Assembly: GCF_029227915.1 (NCBI RefSeq)
Contig: NC_079875.1
Location: 9,359,001 to 9,423,000, forward strand
Reading direction: 5' to 3'
DNA from: Hydractinia symbiolongicarpus
Taxonomy: Eukaryota; Cnidaria; Hydrozoa; Anthoathecata; Hydractiniidae
Length of the DNA stretch: 64,000 bases
Shown: one piece after another, positions 23,870-34,347 of the stretch
Layout of the letters: each line of letters starts with the position of its first letter
Position numbering within the stretch: the stretch's first letter is position 1
Made by a program: the position numbers and the translations under genes
Notes under the pieces: generated by a model
What the model was told of the DNA's origin: nothing
The model's database searches: none
The model's input: only the letters and a program-made list of their open reading frames with translations

Positions 23870-25067
23870 GAAATTTTCCTCCATTCTCAAAACAAATTCC
23901 GGACTTCCAGCGCTTGATTGTGCTTTTTTACATTCGAATCATGAGCGTGGTGATACATTACAACTCAGTGGCTACATAAAAGTAATTCTCGTAAATTGAA
24001 CTTATGTCTTAAATTACCCTTTCTCGAAGCTTAGACAACCGTATTTTTATGAATTCTATATTTTTTTCACAGAACGACGTTTTTGACAAAATTAATGTTT
24101 GTTTAAAGGAAACTTCGAAGCTAGTGAAACCATTTTCTTCGGTCCAAGGAAAGTTTCACTTATCCAGCGGCACCTGTAGTTTGTCTAAGCAAAAATCGTG
24201 GCTTCTATAAACTACGGATGGAAAATTAGGAGATAAAAATTATTCTCTAAGTCATGTAAATATGAGTTAAAAGAAAAATATGTATTAATATTGAGAATTT
24301 CAAGCTATTTTCAATACGATAACAAAGCTATAAAACAAATACCAAACAAATTACTTCTTAATAAAAAAGCTTTTTATCTTCTCTATTTTAAGTTCTGTTA
24401 AAAAGGAAAGAAAATTCATTGCATTGGTTTGAAAGCATAGATTAGCCTACATAGATTAAATTATGGATACCAAAGACTATTTTGATATTTTTATTCACTT
24501 TAAATGTTAAGTATGATGTTTAAATGTGAAATTGTTTTTTCCCTCAGTACTGATAAACTTTTCACTCCACAGGCCTGATTTCTAACCAATCCATTAAAGC
24601 GAAGACTAGCAGTCATTACGTGCATCCTTTAAGTAAAATAAAACAACTATAAATGTACATAGATGCAAAAAAGTTTCTTGTTATGAAAAAAGATCTCCTC
24701 TAACGCTATATAATTTGAAAATACAATCCTTGTAAGCGCATGTTAAGGAAAAATTTGCACTCTATAAAATAATCCAAACGAGTTAAAAAATTTACACACA
24801 TTTATATTCATATTACTTGACCAGAAATATATCGTTTTATTCTAAAGTGTGTTATTCTAAAGCCTATATTACATGCAATTATTTATTGTAATAGATCAGA
24901 CGTATATTTTTTTTAATACATTATAAATTTTTTGAGTTAATAAACAGTCTAGTTTCTAAAAATACTATATTAAAAGGACGAAGAATGCTTTTTTTGGTTC
25001 TTTCCAGTTTGTAATTTTTATCAACAATGAGTTGAAAAAGTTGTAGTTGACACTGTAAAAATTATCT

Positions 25068-26110
25068 GTGCGTTTTTTAGGGCTCGTTTTTCTTGATATT
25101 TCTCACATTTTCCACGAAAGAAGTATATAATACTATTTAAACCACTGTTTGAAATCAACATTAAATTTCCCCATAATGGTACGTGTTTTGTAATAAGCCG
25201 GACTAGCGCGTATGGTAAAGTGAAGATGACGAATATAGCTACAATGGATACACATATGATTGATACTCTCTGTTCGTAGTGAGTTGTTAAGTAGATATAT
25301 GATCATCCCATAAGTGGAAATTAATACTACATCGGCTATAATAATAAATACAGACAACACAAGCTGCATTGTATCCTGATATGTCTTTTCTCTACGAACA
25401 TTCCTGATTGCTTCTAACTTAGGTTTTGTGCGCCAAAGTTTTGTACTCATTTCCGGTAAGGTGAACATTGTTGGGGCTACTGTTGAAGATGTTTTGAAAT
25501 CATTTGTTATGTTGGTAACTGCTGTGTTAACATAAGATGTTGTGACATAGGACTTGATGAACGCGTCTGATACCTTATCTGATGCATAAAGAGAAGCAGC
25601 TATAACAGTTGAAGTGATCCATGTAGCAGCTAACACGATACAAATTCTTTTTCTTGAAACGTAGGCTCTATGCTGCAAGGGTTTTAGAACCAACCACAAG
25701 CGATCAAAAGTTATCCAAATCAAGTGGAGTATTGAGTTTAAGACGAAATAAAAATATGTTGTGTATGTTATCTCTAATATGCTTTCATTTTGAGCATTTT
25801 TTGAAAGATATATTGCACTGACAACGCTGTTTGAAATTCCGAAAAGCAAATCTGTAACGGAGAGACTCAGAATACATATTTCGTATATTTTCTTTTTTCG
25901 TTTAATTCTGCTGATTAGAATAATTTCAGCGATATTTAGTATCACAACGATTAAACCAAACGTTAAATCAATCGATCTATTCATTACTTCTTTATCATTA
26001 GGAGGTGGATGCATTAAATGACCAGTAGTAGGAGCCAATTGACTAAATTCAGGAAGTCCGGTTCTTGGTGACATTCTACTACCAGAGGAAACCGACTGGA
26101 GCGAAACACC
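25068..26110 (-). pseudogene. GPCR 3, frameshifted duplicate of GPCR 2
   Basis: An open frame of 313 codons (25133..26074) matches GPCR 2 from its residue ~13 through TM5 and the start of the third intracellular loop. There a 29-bp deletion, between GTGAGTTG and TTAAGTAG near 25287, shifts the frame. The last ~48 residues are unrelated, and the frame stops at 25133. Downstream DNA still encodes TM6, TM7 and the FFRGKC region in the original frame down to about 25068, so the loss is recent. The position of GPCR 2's first ATG is out of frame here, and the nearest usable ATG is 26074. It could still make a five-TM truncated protein, but a receptor without TM6-7 is not expected to signal. A sequencing or assembly error is unlikely for a clean 29-bp gap. 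Confidence 0.82.
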
Positions 26111-26380
26111 ATGTAGTTTGGCTAATGTCTAAATTAAGTTAGGAGAATGAAAAAAATATTAGAATGTAAAGAAATATTGAATGTGTTTTAGTAAAAGAAA
26201 TGGTCCTAATTGATTCATTTCACTATAACAAACATTACGAAGTATTTAAAGCGCAATTAAAATTAATCAGCCAAATAAAATTAGAATTATATCATGCGAG
26301 TTCTATAAAACTGCTTTTCTACTGTAAACATAATACAGTTTTATAGGAACAACGGTGCATATGTGAGGTATATTTGTATA

Positions 26381-26780
26381 TGTAATCCTGCACATTATCT
26401 TCAAAAGTGCTACATGATGATGGATCGTGTAGGACTTAAACCCCCGACCTCTCGCTTGCCGGGTGATTGCTCCTGGGTGCTGAAGAGCTTAACAAGTGCG
26501 GCAAATTTGATTGGTTGGGTGCTCCGATTGTGCATCATTCGGGGATATCTCGTTGGCATTTGTTAGTAGAAAGGTCGCAAGGAGGACATACGCCTCGCCG
26601 TCGTGGTATGTCTTAAGGAGGTAGTATCCTCGCCTCGTCTACTACATGTGCTAGAGAGATAGCATCGGATCGATAGCACAGTCGGTAGAGCAATCGCCCG
26701 GCAAAAAAGAGTTCGTGGGTTCAAGTCCCACTCTATCCATCATCATTGCAATACTTCAAAAGATAATGCACAGGATTACA
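26381..26780. mobile_element. MITE-like element with long inverted termini carrying tRNA-like sequence
   Basis: The left end TGTAATCCTGCACATTATCT … GATGATGGAT and the reverse complement of the right end TGTAATCCTGTGCATTATCT … GATGATGGAT form imperfect inverted repeats extending ~95 bp. The element interrupts the alignment between the GPCR 2 and GPCR 3 upstream flanks, so it inserted into unit 2 after the duplication, or was lost from unit 1. The inner part of each arm resembles a tRNA gene; see 26667-26738. Confidence 0.75.
26667..26738 (+). pseudogene. tRNA-like sequence / tRNA pseudogene within the TIR element
   Basis: A 72-nt stretch has exact cloverleaf spacing (7+2+16+1+17+5+17+7). It has an A-box-like TAGCACAGTCGGTAGAGC, a B box GGTTCAAGTCC, a perfect T stem (GTGGG/CCCAC) and a 6-of-7 acceptor stem (GGATCGA/TCTATCC). 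The anticodon stem (ATCGC against AAAAG) does not pair and position 33 is C, so a working tRNA is unlikely. It more likely serves as a pol III promoter relic. The left arm, on the minus strand near 26420-26490, carries a decayed version with GGTTTAAGTCC. Confidence 0.65.
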
Positions 26781-27600
26781 AGTAGAAGAGTTTGATTTTG
26801 GCAATATATCCATTTTTTAACAAAATTTTTAAAAGGCATGGAAAACTCCTTAAATAAATGAAGTTTTAGTACAGTTGTTTTAAAAGCCGTCTTTAAACAT
26901 TTATTACTTTAAAAATTTATTTATTTTTATAAGTCATTCAAAATCATGACAATCTCTGTTAGTATATATCTTTTTTCTGATTAAATTCTTTTTAATATTC
27001 TCTTACATCTCAACACAACGTTACCACTATTTCATCTATGTGAGAAATAAATAGTGTGACGAAATGTAAACAAGATTAAAACAAAAAATTCACACAAAAG
27101 TTCAAAAGCAGAAAAATATTTAAGTAAACTAAATTTATTCGCAACTACAAATATATATTTTTCTTTTTTTTGTCACAAATTACGACTTCTTATGATAAAA
27201 TAGTGTGTGTTTAATGACCTACCTTTCGCATGAACTGAACTACTTCAGACTTTTGCGTGAAAATCGGTGAAATTAAGCGATATGTTACAGAAAGATATAG
27301 CTGAAAGTTCTTTATGATAATGCTTAAATTAGGTTTAAATTAGATTCTTTATCCATTTTTCCCAAGAGTTTTGTTCAGAATTGCTTTGTTAAGAACACTA
27401 ATTAGGAAATGAGAGCTGAATTACACTAGGCTGAAATAAGCACGTTTACATCTCATACATTACATTTCAATTTATAAAGTTACGGGGCAACACAAAGTTG
27501 GGAGTTAAAATAGTTTAATATTGATTGGTTAAAATAGGTGGTTGAAATGAGAACAAAATTTTTGGACTATTACAGATGTAAATTCAAAAGGATATTAAGA

Positions 27601-28396
27601 GCACAGTTTTTTTATTAAAAAAAGCAGAAACAATACGTCGAAAGAAATGAAGTTCAGAGGGAGAAAAACAACTAAGATTTAGCCCAGTAATTCACAGTTG
27701 CTTATAATTTTTACTCTTATTTTAGTTGCTGGATTGAAAATCCCGACAGTAAAATTTGTTAAAAGTTTTACAATCTCTGGATTTTTAAAGTGTATTTTAT
27801 TATTGCTAAACCGGCAAACCTAACTCCTTGTTAACTATACGTAAAAATTATAAAAGCGCAAAGAAGTATTTTTTGTCTGCATGGTTTATACTCTTTCTAT
27901 GAATTTTGGGTTATTTTCACTTCACATTTATCTCTCATTTGGATTGTCTTTTTCATCCCTGTAATTCTTAATATTTGCATTCGTCATAATTAACATTATT
28001 TCGACATTTTTATCTCTGCGTAATTTATTCATCCATGATTTATTATATTTATGATCATTCAGTAATATACAAACGCAAAACTCCACGGATAATATGCATT
28101 TGTATAACGTGTACAGTGAAATTTTTTTGGAGCGGACACCTTCGAGTGTTGCTACATGGGGATTTCTTCCAATAAAATATAGACAGACTTCTCACTAGAA
28201 CTGCTTATACGATTTAACAGCTCTGTCATAAATTTTTAAAGGATTCTCACATCAGCCGTGCTAGGATGAGCTCACTATCACATGAAGTTTTGTCAGCCCG
28301 GACGGAATAAAAGGTACATGAAAAGTGTGTGATGAGTTTTGTACAATAATTCTTCTTCTTAATGTATAAAATTATTATTTTCATCATAAAATTGAT
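27601..28396. other. intergenic, no gene seen
   Basis: AT-rich sequence with no supportable ORF or repeat. Confidence 0.5.
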
Positions 28397-28760
28397 GTAC
28401 AGTTGCCTTCTCTCTTATTCGAATCCCAAGGGGGATAACTTTTTATTTGAATTACACAGAGATTCGAGTAGCAGAAAGTCTTTCTGATTCGAATTTCCAG
28501 GTTTTAAGGGTGAAAATTCTAATAAGAGATAGAAATCAGAATTTGATTTCTCTCTTGTCTTAAGAAACGAAAACATTCGAATTCGACAGAGATTCAAATT
28601 ACGAAAAACAAAAACATTCGAAAGTGTTAATGGTGTATTTACACTTAATTCGGCTTATAGAGAGAGTTTAGCCGAAGGGACCAGAAAATTAGTTCGGATT
28701 ATAAAGTTTTTCGGATTACAGAGATTCGGATAGTAGAAAGTAAATAGAAGGTCAGTTATG
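28397..28760. repeat. degenerate repeat rich in ATTCGAAT/ATTCGGAT words, possible DNA-transposon MITE
   Basis: It starts TACAGTTGCCTTCTCTCTTA and is followed by many AGATTCGAAT/ATTCGGAT words with internal reiteration of 'TTACxxAGATTCGxxTAGxAGAAAG' (about 28455-28480 and 28717-28741). TA-CAGT starts of this type are typical of pogo/Tc1-related elements. A clear terminal inverted repeat was not established. Confidence 0.4.
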
Positions 28761-30423
28761 AGAGTTTCTTATGTTACTTTGGTTATAATGTACAGAAAAC
28801 ATGTGATTTCTCCAATTTACCGTTATCATGCACAATAGTAAAAAAGTTAGCTTGTTTGCCGGGCTAAAGCTTTTACATGGAATTTTGTTAGCTTGCTTTG
28901 CCGTCCTCGTTAATCAGGTATCCCGTTCCTCATGTGATAGGAAGTTGTGTTCTGTAAGAGTTTTTTAATTAAGGTCATATCTCTGCAAACTGAGGCGGCC
29001 CGTTTTGCCGGATTAAGATTGAGATTACACATGCAATAGCACTCTGATTTAAATTGGGATCATAATATCGTGCGCTGTTCGCTGAATGGAACATTTTTTT
29101 TGAGAGTTTGATTACAATTTATTTTGTTTCTAGTTTCAGTTGTTGCAAAAATGTCCGACAAAAAGGATGCAAAAATATCTAAAAAAAAAACGAAATATAT
29201 TTTTCAAGATGTGACTGCCCTTGGCGTGAATTTAATCTCAAAAGTGAAACAGATTTCTCCAAAATAATGCAAACGCTTTTGTTTATATTTTTAATCCTCT
29301 TTGCAGTCTTTTTTATGCATTTGGCCCCTATAAGTTTAAAAGTTACTTTCCCAAGGATGTAATCAAATAAAACAACAATCAGCACCATTAACTACGGCAG
29401 TGCACTGTTCTTGCAATGTGAAATTGCTCCCACTCCTCCCCCACCATCAGTGTTACCGCGCAGGTCGCTGCGTCTTTTCGCCGTGTGATCACACATCGAT
29501 TTTTTTTGGGGGGGGGGGGGAGTTGGAGAAATTGGTGCTATTTATTTGTCTGCCATTATATTTTATTACTGATTGTAGATACTGAAATATTCTACACTAA
29601 CTTTTATAATATGCAAGCATCACTGCGTCGCTAAGAAAGTATGTTTTTATCAGGGTAAAGAGCAGGTGTCATATTTACATGATATATAGTTATAAACATG
29701 TGTTTTTAATGCGCTGCTGAACGCTTGATTTTCATATTTTTAGGTCCATTTATGTTTTCACCGAAAACTCAATTTTTTTAGGAAATTTTTTGTTTCATAA
29801 ATTTTTTTAATCCCTTTTTACGGAGTTCTCATAGTGACGGAGTTGCTAAGTGTGGCCTGATTTTTTTAACATTGTCATCACTGATGATCTTGAATAGCAA
29901 CTTTATCAATAGCCATAAATATATTTGCTGCTCACTATTTTGTTTTACGTTATACTGCACTCATATTCATACAGTTTATAGATGCTAACTTGATGGAAAC
30001 AATTTTCGCGATAATTTAATTTTACGAATGTTTTATGTTATATTCTGGCAAATTTCTACGACATTTACGACAAAAGTTTGAAGGCATATATATTAAGGTC
30101 TATTTCTCGACCTGATGTGTAGTTACCGACTAATTGCTGCAGCTAGCACAATGTCAACAAAAAAATTATTTCTGTTAATAATTTATATGAAATTTCGCAA
30201 ATGACGAAATTCAAAAAATATTGTAAAAACATACTTTCACGAATGTTGACAGTTGAAATTAGGCACATTGAGAAAAGCCTAATTCATTTCTTTAAGGTAG
30301 GTTAATTAATCTATTATAAAAAAACACGTACAAACATTATTACAAGCTTATTTTTAAATAGCAGATTTTTTTTACATGTAACTTCATAAATTATGGCGGT
30401 TTATTTGTCTTCATTGCGCCAGT
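28761..30423. other. intergenic with a dispersed repeat near 28935
   Basis: No gene. The segment at about 28935-29010 (CATGTGATAGGAAGTTGTGT … TTAATTAAGGTCATATCTC … TTTTGCCGG) matches 37867-37950 (TATGTGATACCAAGTTGTGT … TTAATTAAAGTGAGGTCTC … TTTTGCCGG), so it is an interspersed repeat. A poly-T/poly-G run lies at 29499-29521. Confidence 0.5.
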
Positions 30424-31484
30424 TTATGTTATCTTTGTACTTCTTCGAAGTACAAAGATAATAGCATTGAAGATACTGTTTGAATAAGCAAGAAGAGTGG
30501 AAATTTTGGTCTGATGTAACATAAATAGTCCTGCTGTTAAAATTTGTGTTGAACTATGCAAGATAGAGTAAATAACATGTGAAAGATAATAAACGATTAA
30601 ACAAAGAAACATAATCGCTATTGTTCTCGATACACGATCACTGATGTAATTATTTCTGGATTGCCGATTCTCTCTCATTGAGTTGTACCTTTTCCGGACA
30701 TACTGCATTAAGTATAGTTGCGAAATTGCACCTGTTGTGAATTTGCATAAAAGCTGCAATAAAACTGGACTTGTCTAACACCTTAATATCTTTTCGAATT
30801 ATTTTATTTTTTATAAGGTAAGTAAAATCTCATGTTGGGCTGTTGTATACAGTCATAGCATTATGCAATGCGAAAGTAATATCACCAGCACATGCAAAGG
30901 CGATTAAATGATTGAACACATACCGTCCCCGTATCAAATGTTTATCAGGATTTGTCACAACAATACATCGTTCCATTGATAATAAAATCGTCATTAACCA
31001 TGAAAAAATATATGGAAAAGAACCAAAAAACATAGTAATGGCTTGAAAATGATTTTTTTTAACATCTGTCATCTTTAGAAAACCGTAAATTGGTACAGAT
31101 AGCAGCCCAAAAAAAATCAGAAACACTCAGAACAATAAACAACATATTTTTTCTATTTCATTCCAGCTTTCAAAAAAGCTTCAACAATACAACATTGTAT
31201 AATGATGAACAGTGCAGTAATTTCGTAGACAGTTCTAATTATAAATAAATAGAGATTATATTCTACATTTCCTATTGAATTGCTTTTTGAATTTGTTACA
31301 TAAGAGTTGTAGTAGCAGGCGCCGAGTTTATGGCAATGTCCATCTATATAATAATACGCCAGTTCCGTGTCTCTGTGACAGGCAAAGCTGATACCGTCAT
31401 TTTCCTTTGATGTTGCCGTAATTCTCTTTGAAGTCGGGTTTACTTTGGTTACATCACATGATGAAAACGACTTAATTTGATTTG
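30424..31484 (-). pseudogene. rhodopsin-type GPCR pseudogene (GPCR 4)
   Basis: Reading the minus strand from a TTTATTTCAG acceptor at about 31485, the first segment is open for ~105 codons. It encodes a Cys-containing extracellular region (SCDVT…FACHRD…GHCHKLGACYYN) and TM1. A TAG then interrupts intracellular loop 1. TM2 (MLFIVLSVSDFF) is split by a frameshift in a T8 run near 31113. TM3 ends LLSMERCIVVTNP (ERC in place of DRY) in the 30830-31126 frame, which stops after TM4. TM5-TM7 resume at 30424-30759, with SNSIFNAIIFVLRR at the NPxxY position. At least three disruptions are present, so it is very likely non-functional. It is not a close copy of GPCR 1-3. Confidence 0.75.
30429..30461. 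repeat. 15-bp perfect hairpin at the 3' end of GPCR 4
   Basis: TTATCTTTGTACTTC, loop TTC, GAAGTACAAAGATAA. It overlaps the last codons and stop of the receptor frame. It may be a local inverted duplication. Confidence 0.85.
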
Positions 31485-31516
31485 CTGAAATAAATTTAAC
31501 GGCTAACTTTCGAAAA

Positions 31517-31690
31517 ATGGTGTCCTCTCGCTACCAAATAAACCCACAAAAGAACGATCTCGAAAAAAGTATAATAAGTGGTTCAAAAAACATATTAAAA
31601 AAGAAAAAAGTCCCAGTGAAGAAGGTAAAAAGTGAAGTGAGAAGTAGAAAACAAAAGCTAGAGTTTGAAGTGGATTTGAAATCACAAATA
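31517..31690 (+). CDS. candidate first exon encoding a Lys-rich N-terminus
   Basis: An ATG at 31517 opens 58 codons of highly basic sequence (KKKKVPVKKVKSEVRSRKQK near the middle) ending ACAAATA|GTAAGAA, a plausible donor. No downstream partner exon was recognised, and the same DNA contains the minus-strand noise frames at 31503-31760. It could be the divergent neighbour of the GPCR 4 locus or a chance ORF. Only the first part of the frame is reported; reading on past the donor gives a hydrophobic tail without domain character. Confidence 0.25.
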
Positions 31691-31899
31691 GTAAGAACTT
31701 GGATATTTTTAGAAGTTTGGTTTTTATGTCTCTGGAGTCGCATTTTCCAGGAAAAGCCACATTTTTATGTTTTACCGCGTATGTAGCTATATTTGTTTAC
31801 GTTTTTTTGTATTAATTCTTGTGCCCTGGCGCGTAACTAATGTATTGTCCTAAAATTTAAAATGCTACATAAAGCTGTTGGTTGACTAAAAAACGGAAA
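31691..31899. other. spacer, no gene seen
   Basis: AT-rich; either intron or intergenic depending on the candidate exon at 31517. Confidence 0.4.
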
Positions 31900-32115
31900 A
31901 TTCTCTGTTGAGAATGAAATACGGATGTGCTATGATAAATATTCACCTATGTATACACACCATCCGGATAAACTATCTGAGTTTATCACTAACATATTGC
32001 CGCACGTAGTGTAGTGGGTTCGTCTGCGGCTCCCAGTTATGGGGACCGCGGATCGAATCCCGCTCACTGCCAGGCAGTATGTTAGTGATGAACAAAGTAG
32101 TTTTCTTTCAGTATG
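31900..32115 (+). repeat. 216-bp duplicated unit with tRNA-like core, copy 1
   Basis: It is nearly identical to 32170-32385, with a handful of substitutions. The core has inverted flanks TCACTAACATATTGCC and GGCAGTATGTTAGTGA around a tRNA-like segment. That segment has an A-box-like TAGTGTAGTGGGTTC and a B-box GGATCGAATCCC, so this resembles a SINE or a TIR element using pol III promoter sequence. A canonical acceptor stem does not form, so no tRNA is called. Confidence 0.82.
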
Positions 32116-32169
32116 ACTTACACGCATTATACTCGCCCGTCAAGATCAGACGTCTGATCGGGGTGAAGC

Positions 32170-32385
32170 ATTCTCTGTTGAGAATGAAATACGGATGTGC
32201 TATGATAAATATTCACCCATGTATACACACCATCCAGATAAACTAATAAAATTCCTTACTAACATATTGCCGCAAGTAGTGTAGTGGGTTCGTCTGCGGC
32301 TCCCTGTTATGGGGACCGCGGATCGAATCCCGCTCACTGCCAGGCAGTATGTTAGTGATGAACAAAGTAGTTCTCTTTCAGTATG
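32170..32385 (+). repeat. 216-bp duplicated unit with tRNA-like core, copy 2
   Basis: This is the second copy, separated from the first by 54 bp that include a 16-bp perfect palindrome (GATCAGACGTCTGATC, 32144-32159). The high identity implies a recent local duplication. Confidence 0.85.
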
Positions 32386-33870
32386 GAAATCTTTGGTTTG
32401 TTGAACTGTATTGTTATTAATTTTACATTACTATTGCTTCTCTTTATATGTGTTTTACTAAGCATCAATAGCTAGCTTTAGTTTTAGCTAAGTGTTCCCA
32501 GTTTAAGCATATTGAACTGGGTGTCTTAGCTACTGTTAGCTAGTTAATGTTAGCATTCAAGTCCAGCTCCCCATCTCATGGCTAGCTCTAAGCCATGACT
32601 TCTGTTGTTATTCCTCTTTTTTAATTATCTATAGCTAACTACTATAGTTTCCAAATTTCTCTTCTTTTATGAGCACGAATTATGATGTAACAAGCTAGCT
32701 AGCTACCTACAAAATCTTTCAAAGACTTGAACTTTTGCAGAATAGTAGGATGTATTTTTATGCCCATAGAGTATAGATCAATTCTGTTGTTTACATTTTC
32801 AGTGATAAGCTCTTTCGGCTTTGGCATTTGTATGACAGGAAAAAAGATTGGGGTGTTAGGTGAAGCAAAGTAATTATCAGTTCATTTCTTCAAACGAAGG
32901 CATTCTTATGACATTTAATGAATTAAAATAAATCAGAAGGCATCAACCTACACTTGATAATAGTTAATGTCCCCGTTAGAAGAAATTCACAGTAAAAGAC
33001 CTTTCTTCACCAAATCCTAGCATCTTTTTTCCTGCCACGCAAAAGCCAGAGCCAAGGAGATTACCGCTAAAAAGTAAACAAATGATGTCAGGCTGGAATT
33101 CATCTATAATTTTTTTCACATTACCTGTGCACTTTACAAGGGGGACCACATGCAATATGACAAGTGGAACGAATTTTATAGAATTTAAAGTGTGTGTGTT
33201 AAGTTATTTACTATTGTTTTGTTTCCGATTTTGTAATCTAATGGGCGATGACTGTATGCACTGAAATGACTGATTTTTCATTTTGATGTGTTTCATAATC
33301 TCTTTGTGGAAGATTGATGGGTAATGGCAATATACGACATGCTGAATGAAATTATTTTTGTTGATTTAGATGTGTTTCTCAAAAATCAATCTGTTTTAGA
33401 TTTTGTGTGAACTTTTGTTTACGAGCCGTATACAATGTTTTCAAGATAATGATCTTTTTCAATTCAAGTTTATTCTTTGCTTATTGATTTTTTGACATTT
33501 AAGTTCAGAATTGTTGGTAAAGGGCAGTACGGATCATCATACTAAAAACGAAAATTTTTTGTGTTCTTAACTGGTTGATTTTTACATTTTTGTGTAAATT
33601 TTTGTGGGAGAGAATGGTATGCAACTGAAATGACTGATTTTTGTATATTTACATTTATTGTTTTCTAAGCTATGGCTTTTTCATATTTTTGTATAAGCTT
33701 TTAAGGGAAAGACAATATTTAAAATGTGTAAAGAACTTATTTTTGTTGATTTGTGCTAACTCTTGCAGGCCAACTTTTTGACATTTCAGAATAAAATACC
33801 GAGGGTTTTCAACATAATCACTTATAAGATGTACATGTTTGAGATGCATTATTTCTGACATTGTTATTAT
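32386..33870. other. gene-free stretch with short internal repeats
   Basis: No supported gene. Words such as CTGAAATGACTGATTTTT recur (33260 and 33623) along with 'TTTTGTTGATTT' segments, suggesting an old long repeat related to the family B copy that ends at 34155. GCTAGCTAGC runs occur near 32695. Confidence 0.45.
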
Positions 33871-33957
33871 CCATGTTGTGACTGTTGGTGTTCTTACTGT
33901 CGGTTTTGTGAGTATTGGTGTCGTGAGTGTCGATGTTGTGAATGTCGATGTTGTAAC
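33871..33957 (+). repeat. minisatellite, ~15-bp period
   Basis: About six imperfect units of the type GTTGTGAxTGTyGGTGTT are visible between 33871 and 33957. The frame stays open, but the sequence has no domain and no gene context. Confidence 0.75.
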
Positions 33958-34069
33958 TTTTTATCAACTAGATTTTGCACCTTGCACGCTGTTCTTTTTT
34001 TATTTTGTGTAAGATTTGACATTTGACATTTTGTGTAAGATTTTAAGAACATCTTTTTGTATATGCATT

Positions 34070-34155
34070 GCTTACGTCAGCAAAACATCTAAAGAAACTT
34101 ATTTTTTAATGGCCTTTTGCCTAAGTGGATTTTTCCACGGGCTTTATCGACTAGT
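34070..34155 (-). repeat. family B repeat terminus
   Basis: The minus strand starts ACTAGTCGATAAAGCCCGTG, then GAAAAATCCACTTAGGCA, the best-preserved family B terminus in the window. The rest of the unit probably extends leftward into 33.0-34.0 kb. Confidence 0.75.
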
Positions 34156-34347
34156 ACTTCTTATATTGAAGCAGTAGCTATCTTCTTTGTGGCTGCTTTG
34201 AAGGAAATAAAAATCGTTGAAAATAATGTAATAAATACATAATCGTATATACTTATACGAAATTATTTTCAACAAAATTGCTATATTTAATTAATCTTAT
34301 AGCTTTTTATTTATTCTACGCTGATATTACACTGCTAGTTTTCATCT

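Larger units (their letters stand above)
23870..27600. repeat. ~3-kb segmental duplication, unit 2 (contains the broken GPCR 3)
   Basis: This is the partner of 20420-23395 in the same orientation. It is longer mainly because of an insertion at about 26345-26788 that carries the TIR element at 26381. Divergence is clearly greater in the flanks than in the receptor sequence. Confidence 0.85.

Noticed and set aside
32000-32071. Functional tRNA gene in the 216-bp repeats
   Set aside because: A and B boxes are present, but the acceptor ends do not pair and the unit is a repeat; called a tRNA-like core only.
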